Below, one piece after another: positions 44,185-52,406 of a stretch of DNA of 64,000 bases. Origin of the DNA: Neoceratodus forsteri (Eukaryota; Chordata; Ceratodontiformes; Ceratodontidae). How positions within the stretch are numbered: the first letter of the stretch is position 1; every line of letters begins with the position of its first letter. Under the pieces are notes generated by a model. It was given only the letters and a program-made list of their open reading frames with translations. It did not search any database and was not told where the DNA came from. The translations under genes were made by a program, and so were the position numbers. Location of the stretch: NCBI GenBank assembly GCA_016271365.2, contig CM057454.1, positions 698,011,501 to 698,075,500 of the forward strand, written 5' to 3'.

Positions 44185-45321
44185 TGCAAAGCTTTTGATA
44201 CTGCTCCACATAGAAGATTAATTAATTAGCTGGTAGGCTCATGGTGGGTCAGAAGTTGGTCAAATGGGTGACAAAATGATTGGCGAGCAGAAAACAGAGA
44301 GTAATGGCAAATGGTATACAGTCAGAAGAGATATAAGTCACAAGTGGGGTCCCTCAGGGATCAGTCCTGGTGTCAGTCCTCTTCAAAATCTTCATCAGTG
44401 TCATTGCAGATGGACTAGAGGGTAAGGTTTGCCTGTTTGCAGATGACACCAAGATCTGCAACAGAGTAGATGATCCAAATGGGTTGGGCAGAACGAGAAG
44501 AGATCTGGAAAAATTGTCAAAATGGTTTGAAGAGTGGCAACTGGGGATTAATACAAAGAAGTGCAAGATCATGCAATCAGGGAAGAAAAACCCTGAAGCT
44601 ACATTACCTACAGGTATAGGTTGGGAGGGGAGTTGATGGCAATCACAGGGGAACAAAGAGACTTGGGCATCATCATCACAGATGACCTGAAATCATCCAA
44701 GCAGACCACTAAAGCAATAGGCAACAAGTCGTAAGGAGGAGGTAATAATCTCTCTTTACAAGACATTGGTTAGGCCCCATCTGGAATGCTGTGTGCAGTA
44801 CTGGAGGCTGCACCTGCACAAGGATTAGCACAATGGAGGCAGTCCAGAGAAGGGAAACTAAAATTGTGCAGGGACTGCATCAGAAAGTATATGAGGACAG
44901 ATTAATGGAGCTCAATATGTATACCCTAGAGCAAAGGAGGGAGAGCGGTGATATGATCGAAATATTCAAATATCTTAAGGACGCTAACAAGGTAAAATAA
45001 TCTAACATGTTTCAATATAAGAAAAATAGCAGGACAAGAGGACACAGCATGAGATTAGAGGGAGGCTGATTAAGAAATAATGTGAGGAAGTTCTTTTTCA
45101 TGGTGGATTAATGGAATGGCCTACCTCAGGAAGTGGTGGAAATGAAAACAGTGCAGGGCTTCAAACAGGCATGGGATAGGCATAATGGAGCATATGAATA
45201 TGAATTAATAGGCCATTGACAGAGTAAAGGCATATAGCACATTCATAAGGTAGAAAAAATGGGCAGACTATATGGGCCTTGCAGTCCTTATCTGCCGTTG
45301 ACTTCTGTGTTTCTATGTAAG
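44185..45321 (+). mobile_element. CR1 LINE (copy C3), 5'-truncated
   Basis: It starts abruptly inside the reverse transcriptase (GCAAAGCTTTTGATACTGCT corresponds to the FDT block) and matches 56640-57820 throughout. Frames at 44370-44636 (VCLFADDTKICNRVD, FADD near 44432; LSKWFEEWQLGIN) and 44791-45000 (QKVYEDRLMELNMYTLEQRR) are readable between stops. The 3' end is CTTCTGTGTTTCTATG at about 45303-45318, the usual CR1 terminus. The foldback element begins within a few bases of this end. Confidence 0.85.
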
Positions 45322-45322
45322 A

Positions 45323-46007
45323 TTAAAGAGAATGTCTAAGATTTTGGTAATGATTTTTAAAATACATTAGTCCATTATCTTATGCTAGCAACAATCATGT
45401 GGGCTCAGAAAGGATTTTTTTTTCATTAAGTCAACTACAGAAGGGAAGAGATTGAAAATTGTGCTGAGCAGACAGCCAGTTGAACTCTTCCACTTCTTGG
45501 TCAGCCAGCCCCGGCCCACCACCTAACTCAGATGTTTTGTGATGTCTAACCAGGCAGTGGGAGGGGGTGTGCCACATGGAAGTCAAAGGAGGACATTTTC
45601 TGAACTGTTTGATGCTGTATATACTAAAGGAATCTTTGATGTAAATGAAAGTCACTGCCCACCTAACAGGGGCCCTATTAGTTGAGCAATGACTTTTATT
45701 TATAACAAAGGTTGCATTAACATACATAAAACTGTTTCAAAAATTTCATCCTTTGACTTTTATGTGGCACACTCTTGTGTTCTGCCTGGTTAGACATCAC
45801 AAACTGCCTGAGCATGGAGTGGGGCCAGCAGGTCAGCAACCGAAGAGGTTGCCTGGCCATCTGTTCAGCACAATTTTTGATCACTTCCCTCCCATAATTG
45901 ACTTAAGGAACACATTCCTTTCTGTGCTCAAATGGCTATCCCCAGAAGAAGATAATGAGCTACTGTATTTAAAATGCAATTACTGAAATCTTAGACATTT
46001 ACTTTAA
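45323..46007. mobile_element. Foldback (long inverted repeat) element bounded by TTAA
   Basis: A left arm (45323-45617) and a right arm (about 45727-46007) are inverse complements along about 280 bp with roughly 70-75% identity. Shared words include AATGTCTAAGATTT, AATTGTGCTGA-CAGA, TTTGTGATGTCTAACCAGGC, GTGTGCCACAT and AAGTCAAAGGA. About 110 bp separates the arms. TTAA stands at both outer ends (45323-45326 and 46004-46007). TTAA targets are used by piggyBac and Kolobok transposons, but the terminal bases do not match either well. No coding capacity. It is probably a non-autonomous DNA transposon. Confidence 0.75.
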
Positions 46008-46517
46008 AGAAAACACAGAACAGGAAAGGCACTGGCCATGGTCATCACAGAAAGGTGAATGCTTAACTGTACATGAGGATAAAATTAAGGGAGTGAGCAA
46101 GGCAAAGGATGGAATGAAATGTGGACCTTGACAACTTATAACAGTAACACAAAAAAGTTTATAAATAAATATTCAACAGCCATTAAAAAGAGGATAGAGA
46201 TTAAGTATAGAGAGAAAATTATTTTTTTTATAACTTTATATATTTTTGGGGGCGGGGTGTACAACAGGGGAAATAGGGACACAGCATGGAAATAATAAGA
46301 CAAAGAACCTCTGTGCGCAAACACTGAGGCAAGGGTTACCCCAAAGGGCATTTGGCTGGGAAGCCAAGTTTCAAGAAAATACAAAATCACACATGCCCCC
46401 ACAATGCAAAGCATCATGGGCTGTATATGCAAATCACCACAGAATGTTATGCTGGTCCAACTTTAAGCAGAATTGCATGGTGCCAAAAGGCCTCTCACAC
46501 AGTTTGCAAAGGGTGCT

Positions 46518-46577
46518 AACAGAAGACATAGACACGTGTTTCATCCTACCAGGACTCATCAGTATGCCTCGTCTGTT
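46518..46577 (-). ncRNA. Type I hammerhead self-cleaving ribozyme, unit 1
   Basis: Minus-strand order: stem I 5' arm AACAGA, internal loop CGAGG, CAUA, core CUGAUGA, stem II GUCC with loop UGGUA and partner GGAU, core GAA, stem III of A-U and C-G pairs with loop ACGU, then the cleavage triplet GUC, UAUG, UCU, UCUGUU. CAUA pairs with UAUG and AACAGA with UCUGUU. Predicted cleavage is 3' of the C complementary to 46531. The first pair of stem II is G-U here instead of G-C, so activity may be lower than unit 2. Confidence 0.85.
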
Positions 46578-46887
46578 TGACACCCCAGTGGAATGGACCA
46601 GCTACCCTAGAGGCAGTGTGCCTTGGATATATTGTGGTGAACCCATTAAAATAAAAAACTATTTAAAAGACAAAGAACCTCTGTGCGCAAACACTGAGGC
46701 AAGGGTTACCCCAAAGGGCATTTGGCTGGGAAGCCAAGTTTCAAGAAAATACAAAATCACACATGCCCCCACAATGCAAAGCATCATGGGCTGCATATGC
46801 AAATCACCACAGAATGTTATGCTGGTCCAACTTTAAGCAGAATTGCATGGTGCCAAAAGGCCTCTCACACAGTTTGCAAAGGGTGCT

Positions 46888-46947
46888 AACAGAAGACATA
46901 GACACGTGTTTCGTCCTACCAGGACTCATCAGTATGCCTCGTCTGTT
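46888..46947 (-). ncRNA. Type I hammerhead self-cleaving ribozyme, unit 2 (all core bases present)
   Basis: Exactly 370 bp from unit 1 and with the same layout, but stem II closes with the standard G-C pair (GUCC/GGAC), so every conserved core base (CUGAUGA, GAA, GUC) is present. Stem I has a 4-bp inner helix, an asymmetric internal loop (CGAGG / UCU) and a 6-bp outer helix. The internal loop could make the usual tertiary contact with loop II. Stem III is only 2 bp with the self-complementary loop ACGU, a feature of Penelope/retrozyme hammerheads believed to work as dimers. Predicted cleavage lies between the complements of 46901 and 46900. Confidence 0.9.
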
Positions 46948-47612
46948 TGACACCCCAGTGGAATGGACCAGCTACCCTAGAGGCAGTGTGCCTTGGATAT
47001 ATTGTGGTGAACCCATTAAAATAAAAAAACATTTAAAAGACAAAGAACCTCTGTGTGTGGAAATAATAAACAACAAATAATAAAATTGCCAATGACACAA
47101 AAACACAACATAAGTCATGATGACACCAGTCACACTGTCAGATTCATCACGCAGCACCACTAGCTGTGCCAGGACCTCCACCACCATGCAGCTCAGACAG
47201 GACACTGAGAATCTTTGCATGACTGGACATATGAAAATATGAAGAAGCCAGCAGAAGAAGGCCATTTGGTCTATCACGTCTGCTTGTATTGCAGGGTCCA
47301 CAGCTGGTGCTAATGTCCCTGCCTTCCCTCCCCACTCCTCCCATCCTCCCTACCCGTTAACCTTACCTTCCCCCATGCCTATCCCAGCCTCTCTTAAAGC
47401 TGCCAACTGTCTTCAATGAGATGACCTCTTCTGGCAGTGCATTCCAGGTGTCCACCACCCTCTCTGTGATGAAGTGCTTCCTGACCTCCCTATCCTCCCA
47501 CCCTCCAGCTTAAGACAGTGCCCCTTCATGTTAATGTTGCCACTCAGCTTAAAGAGATTCTCCTTATCAACCTTATTTATCCCTTTCAAGTACTTGAAGG
47601 TCCCAATCATGT

Positions 47613-47650
<38 letters not shown>

Positions 47651-47653
47651 GTT

Positions 47654-48695
47654 TTACTGGGGGTACATGTTCAGTGCCTTCAACCTCTCCTTGTATGCCT
47701 TACTCTGCTGACCCATTAGCATCTTTGTAGCCCTCCTCTGGATCTTCTCCAGCAGGATAATGTCATTTCTGAGATGTGGGCACCAATACTGAACTCCATA
47801 CTCTAGATGTGACCTTACCAGTGACCTGTACAAGGACAGTATAACCTCTTCTCTCCTACTACTGATCTCTCTATATAGGCATCCCAGCATCTTGTTTTCC
47901 TTTGCTGCTGCTTTTTTGCAATACATGGAGTGTTTCAGGTCACTAGTGCTTATCACTCCCAGGTCCTTCTCCTCCTCTGATGCAGATACTTGGACTCCAC
48001 CCAGATAGTACTCTGTCCTGGGATTCTTGGCTCTAATATGCATAACTTTGCATTTCTTGGCATTGAAGCCAAGCTGCCAGATCCTGGACCACCTCCCTAG
48101 CTTTTCCAGATCTTCCTGTAGGTCCTGTATCCCTTCAGCTGTGCCCACTCTCCTGCAGAGCTTGGTGTCATCCGTGAATAGTCACATTTTGCCTTTAATG
48201 CCATCCCTGATGTAATTAATGAAGACATTGAACAACACCAGTCCCAGCACCGTGTCCTGCAGGACCCCAATTGTTACCTCTCTGGCATCAGATAAGTCTC
48301 CCCCTGCAACCACCCTTTGGGTTCTAGTGTCCCTCAGACAGTTTTCCACCCATTTGGCCATCTTTTCCCCAACCCCGAGATCCACCAACTTCCTGATCAA
48401 CCTTTTGTGCTGCACAGAGTCAAAGGCCTTGCTTAAATCAAGATAGAGGATGTCTACCACTTGGTCCCTGTCTACTGTCTCAGTGACACAGTCAAAGAAG
48501 TCAACCAGATTCATTTGACACAATCTCCCCCATGAACCCATGCTGCCTCACATCCTGGAGACCATGCTCCTCTAGATATTCCACCAACCTTTCTTTTAGT
48601 ATGGTCTCCATGAGCTTGCTCACAATGGAGGTCAGACTGGCTGGTCTGTAATTCCCTGGGTCATCCTTGGGAATGCTTTTGTGGAGGGGCACCAC
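47654..48695 (-). pseudogene. CR1-C4 reverse transcriptase remnant
   Basis: Minus-strand frames in order: 48501-48695 (VVPLHKS, NYRPASLTSIVSKLMETILK, VRQHGF), 48182-48541 (CQMNLVDFFDCV, ILYLDLSKAFDSVQHKRLI, GVLQDTVLGLVLFNVFI) and 47654-48148 (LEKLGRWSRIWQLGFNAKKC, EEEKDLGVISTSDLKHS, SLYRSLVRSHLEYGVQYW, KIQRRATKML). The catalytic F/Y-A-D-D falls in the gap near 48160-48180, where the frame is broken; nearby text reads as a changed version (LFTDDTK-like). The protein is inactive. Confidence 0.8.
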
Positions 48696-48744
48696 ATGTG
48701 CTGTTCTTTAGTCCAGTGGCACCATGCCTGACTCTAATGAACTA

Positions 48745-49660
48745 TTAAATAGCTATTTCCTTTATTCTTGGGCCCACCTTCTCCGCTGTCATCCCTGGCA
48801 TACAAACCACCCTCCTGCTTGCTTTTGGGTCCCCTTTGCTTCCCCAGTAAATACCCCTAATTATGGAGTCCCCTATGATTGCCACACTTCCATCCCCTGC
48901 ACCCATGTTTCCCATCCTTCCTTTCATACCTTTGGTACTAGCTGCTTCCCCACCTAACTGCTCCCTCTGCACCCTCATGAACTTATCTCTACAGCCACAA
49001 TTTATCCCCTTAACTGTTTTTCCAACTCCCACTCTGCCCCTCCCCTTTTGACTATCTGTATCTGCCTACAGTTTTCCCTCCCCTCTTCCTTTCCTTTTCT
49101 CTTCCTCCCCCCATCCTCCACTCCATTTTGCCTGCCTCCTCTTCCCTGCCCCACCCTTATTAGTTCCCTCTCCCTTCCCCTGTACTCTAACTTTCCACCC
49201 TGGATCAACCTGACTTCCTACCTCGCCTCCTGCTGCCACCCCTCTCCTTCTGGACAGTGGTGCAAATCTATTCAATAAAGGTACCCCTTTAGAATTTCCC
49301 ACCTCTGATGCTACTCTCACATTCCAACCCCTTTCCCTTACTACTTCCTATTTCTCCACCCTGGGCTCCCTAGTCATCTGAGGAAGAAATACTCCTGTAT
49401 ACTGGGTGCTCCTCCCCACTCCCATCCCCTGCCTGATGCCCTCACTCCCCTGGGCATCACCTCTCTGCCATTTCCTCCACTGCTCTGCTCATCTGACTTC
49501 CCACACCATCCTCCCCAGCTCCCATCTGAGTAGCCTTATTTCAGCCCTTAGCTGCTCCAGGCTCTTACACACAGGGCATCCCCTTTACTCCACAACACCC
49601 CCAGAAAGACTGCTGCCCCACAACTATTGCAGTTTACCACTCTCCTGCTTCTCACACATG
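48745..49660 (-). pseudogene. CR1-C4 ORF1 (Cys motif and SGNH esterase domain)
   Basis: The minus-strand ORF1 has a Cys motif near 49640 (CNSCGAAVF, aligned to the intact motif of copy C6), a low-complexity Arg/Gly/Glu-rich middle (49002-49320) and the esterase-type block VAIIGDSIIRG with CMPGMTAEKV at about 48790-48900. After KEIAI at 48750 the text jumps directly into reverse transcriptase. The GTND block is lost in this deletion. Confidence 0.7.
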
Positions 49661-49700
49661 TACCTATTCCCCCACATCCTCCCAGCCCAGCTTCTCCTAG

Positions 49701-50190
49701 CCTCCAGTTATACATAACTATAAAATAGCTATAACATTCAAAAATATATATGTTTCTATCTCACTTTACCATCAAAATGTAACAACAATCTCAATATTCT
49801 AGAACTCAGTAGGATGCTACTTCCACTGTTCTATCAAAACTAGAGCAGTATGCCAAGGAAGCTGTTTCTAAGCAACCACCTGATTCTAGCTAAAAAAATG
49901 TATTTTTAATAAATGCCTTTTAAATCATCAGCCCAGCAATCCCATGAAACAGTGACAAACAAAGTCACTGTACCACCTAAACAGCATGCCACCACCCAGC
50001 AACAAGCCGGCTAATCCTGGTGACAAGGACAACCCCATAAAAATCTCAAACAAACTGCTTATCTACTATACCTGTATATAAACAAAATGAAACCTATACA
50101 AGAGATGATTCACCACAGAACAAACACCCTATTTCTCAGTCCACAAACTGTACACAAAAAATATTTAAAAACTAGAAAAAATATAGAAAA
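49701..50190. other. hAT-C interior, unassigned
   Basis: A/T-rich spacer between CR1-C4 and the minus-strand BED remnant. No coding or repeat structure recognised. Confidence 0.4.
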
Positions 50191-50248
50191 AATGTCACTT
50201 AGATTTGGGAGCTCCACATAGACACAGCCACTCTGCTGTCACCATTCG

Positions 50249-50350
50249 CATAACATAACATAACATAACATAACATAACATAACATAACATAACATAACA
50301 TAACATAACATAACATAACATAACATAACATAACATAACATAACATAACA
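50249..50350. repeat. Pentanucleotide microsatellite (CATAA)n, about 20 copies
   Basis: Near-perfect repetition of CATAA. On the minus strand the repeat stays open (codons for Met-Leu-Cys-Tyr-Val) and directly continues the BED-protein frame after VRYLLDN. The run has therefore expanded inside or at the end of that coding remnant. Confidence 0.95.
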
Positions 50351-51100
50351 ACATTGTCCAGCAGATATCTCACTTCCTGCCGAAACTGATTGAAGTTCTG
50401 GTGCAGTTGTTGCACCTCGTCCCACAGTACCATCACATCCACCTCTGTGGTGGATGCTGTGGAGTCCACATCATCTGCTGTTGCCTGTTGTTTTGTCTGT
50501 GGCTGACTACTGCTGCATTCCTCCCTGTGGTCTCACAGCAGCATGATGGACCACCTCCCATTGCTTTTCTTCACCACCACCACCACCACCATGTGCTCCA
50601 CCCACCTCACGCTCCTTCGCCTGCCACTCTGCCAGGTGGTTGATCCGGAGGTGTGTCTGCTGGCTGCTGGTCTCAAGGTGGCTGCCTTGTATCCCTCACC
50701 TTACAGTGTGACCACAGACCTTGCAGATGACCACCATTTCATCTGCAGGATCTACATCAAAGAACTCTCACACAACAGATCTCCCATGGAAGGGGGGAGA
50801 ACCAGATGCTACGGTGGCAGGGTGCTGGACATTGCCAGTGGTGTTTGAGCTGCTGAGGGTGGCACTGACAACATTGAGACTCAGGACTGGGGCAGATACC
50901 ATGGGCCCCTGCTGGGGGGCCCCTGCTGCTGCTCCTGCTGCTGCAATGGAGCTGCGGAACTCCCATCCTGATCTTGGTGGGGGGGGCTCACTCTTTCCTC
51001 TCTCAAATACTCTGCTGTTGGTCCTTATCCCAGCTGCCCCACCCTTCCTGAACTCCTTCCCACTTCTCCCCTATTTAAAGCAAAAGGGATTAAGAAAATG
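50351..51100 (-). pseudogene. hAT-C right BED-finger protein remnant
   Basis: On the minus strand, from a Gln/Pro/Ser-rich start near 50960, a BED finger is readable at about 50620-50760: EFFDVDPADEMVVICKVCGH, an in-frame TGA at 50696-50698, then GSHLETSSQQTHLRINHLAEW. All four zinc ligands (C-x2-C, H-x4-H) are present. A Gly run and a helical segment follow (MVLWDEVQQLHQNFNQFRQE, VRYLLDN), possibly a coiled coil. It faces the left BED remnant of hAT-C. Its TGA is at the codon equivalent to the hAT-A TGA at 5175. No transposase core follows. Confidence 0.65.
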
Positions 51101-51617
51101 AGAAAAAAAGTGACACCACAAACACACACACAAACACACACACACAGTACACACCCTACACTTTCCAAACTAACCAAAACAAATATACACTAACAAAATT
51201 TTTCACTGCAAAATAAAGATAAATAAAGATATCAGTGACAGACGTAGGAAGGTGAAAATAAAATTAGAGAGTGTACAAAATTAAATATTTCAAATAGGTT
51301 TGGTTTGCTATATAGCTCTAAGATCTGCTGCTGTCTGCTGCTCCACTCAGCTCTGAATGGTGAAATTACACTGAAATACTAACTTCCTGCCTGACTGGGG
51401 CCTCCCATGTGACATGCAGGAAGTGAATCACTTGACCAACCCTTTTTTCAAGAACTTCGAAGCTAGGAACAAAAGTCAAGGTTAACAGCTGAAGTTAACT
51501 TCAAAGTTACACGCAAAGTTTTGTTATTGAAACGCAATTTCATGCAATTTTTCACCGGGTGAATTTGGTGACTACGAATGAACTTCGCAGGAGGAATAAA
51601 ACTTCACAACATCTCTA
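51101..51617 (-). other. hAT-C right terminal and leader region
   Basis: It holds a CA-rich tract (51118-51150), A/T-rich DNA and, from 51450, a cluster of GAAGTT/CTTCGAAG words before the terminal repeat ending CATCTCTA at 51617. Read from the right end it is the leader of the minus-strand BED remnant, mirroring the left end. Confidence 0.6.
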
Positions 51618-51625
51618 CACATGAC

Positions 51626-52200
51626 CTGCCTTCAGTGAGTTTCCAATGTGGTCTCTTATTGGACAGGAAGTCAGTGGCTGAATAACAACAAAAAAGAAAT
51701 AATGAATAATTGGGACCCTCGAATACGAATGCTCAGTGAATATGTGAAATAAGGTATTTGCACACCACTAGTAAGAACACATTGGGTCAGACAGCTGACT
51801 AAACAAGACTACAAGGAAGAGCTAGAAGTAATGTTTTAGAAAGTAAAATACCAGCAGCTGTTTTTTTAGAGAGACAGACTAAACATTTATGGACCACCAA
51901 GCTAGACTGGTGTGTGGCAAGACTTCATAAGTGAATATATACTGTATAGCTAACAAAAGACTAGGACAATAGATTTAAATTTTTTAGAAAGGGGCAATTC
52001 TGTTTGATGCAGTCTTAAAAATCGGCACAAGGTCATAATGTCGCAAGACATTATGACACATGCATAAAGCGTGCTGCCAATACAGAGTGATTTCTTGCAT
52101 GTGGCATAAGTCTTTTTTTCTGTGTCCCCAACCCCCAACTAAGATTACTAACTCGGGGGGGGGGGCTTTACGTAAATATCACACAAAGTGTGAAAAAAAT
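51626..52200. other. Unassigned intergenic DNA
   Basis: No coding or repeat similarity. A G-run lies at 52156-52167. Confidence 0.5.
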
Positions 52201-52204
52201 TAAA

Positions 52205-52310
52205 TTACCATGCATCTGGGAATCGAACCCGGTCCCAAACGTTCTGTTTCCATCCCTTGCTGCTAGTGGCTCATCTTGTCGAGCCACAGCAGCTGCTCTG
52301 TGGAAGCCCA
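52205..52310 (-). mobile_element. tRNA-derived SINE head or tRNA-like sequence
   Basis: On the minus strand the text GGGTTCGATTCCC (52219-52231) is a perfect B box. Upstream at about the right distance is GTGGCTCGACAAG (A-box-like, about 52273-52285). The segment between does not fold into a normal tRNA cloverleaf with an acceptor stem by eye, so a tRNA-derived SINE is more likely than a tRNA gene. It lies about 100 bp upstream (by coordinate) of the CR1-C5 leader. Confidence 0.5.
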
Positions 52311-52406
52311 TCCCAAAAAAGATCTTATCCTCTTCCTGGTACAGTAAGAGGGTATAGTACCACACACAGAACCATTCGTGGTATTGCATCCTCTTGCTTT
52401 CATGTA

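Larger units (their letters stand above)
46299..47057 (-). mobile_element. Hammerhead-ribozyme retroelement (retrozyme-like dimer), 370-bp units
   Basis: Two direct units of exactly 370 bp (46299-46668 and 46669-47038) plus 19 bases of a third are bounded by the 12-mer TGGAAATAATAA on both sides (46287-46298 and 47058-47069). The units differ at only a handful of positions. Each contains a complete type I hammerhead ribozyme on the minus strand. A tandem dimer with a variable-length target duplication and one ribozyme per unit is the structure of retrozymes and related Penelope-dependent elements, thought to move through a circular RNA. Cleavage at both sites would release a 370-nt RNA. No protein is encoded; long open frames across the repeats are chance. 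Confidence 0.85.
47225..49700 (-). mobile_element. CR1 LINE (copy C4) with internal deletion
   Basis: Minus-strand CR1 of a subfamily diverged from the others here. From its 5' side: ORF1 N-terminal Cys motif (CNSCGAAVFLG near 49640), ORF1 esterase (SVAIIGDSIIRGIYWG, VVCMPGMTAEKVGP, 48745-49032), then an abrupt join near 48750 to the reverse transcriptase (NSSLESGMVP, VVPLHKSIPKDD, NYRPASLTSIVSKLM), DFFDCVTETVDRDQVVDILY and the thumb (47654-48148). The whole endonuclease is absent. The 3' end lies near 47225. A (TC)n run at 47613-47648 is within the C-terminal region. Confidence 0.85.
38768..51617. mobile_element. hAT-C: 12.85-kb hAT-bounded element with inward-facing BED remnants
   Basis: The left end reads TAGAGGCGTGCGAAGTT; the inverse of the right end reads TAGAGATGTTGTGAAGTT. 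The flanking octamers are CACGTGAC (38760-38767) and CACATGAC (51618-51625), differing only at a CpG. hAT elements make 8-bp duplications and have short ends of this form. Inside are a plus-strand BED remnant near the left end, a minus-strand BED remnant near the right end, a minisatellite, two CR1 fragments, a foldback element and a hammerhead-ribozyme insertion. No RNase H-like core is seen. Without the obvious insertions it would be roughly 8 kb. Confidence 0.7.

Noticed and set aside
46299..47057. LTR retrotransposon with two 370-bp LTRs
   Set aside because: The two copies are directly adjacent with no internal region, have no TG...CA ends and each holds a hammerhead; a retrozyme-like dimer fits better.
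46246..47080. Long open frames (196 and 105 codons) across the 370-bp units
   Set aside because: The unit length is not a multiple of three, the frames run opposite to the ribozyme strand and show no protein motif. Low stop density by chance is the simpler reading.
52205..52310. A true tRNA gene
   Set aside because: The B box is perfect, but no 7-bp acceptor stem or anticodon arm could be paired by eye. A SINE head is more likely.
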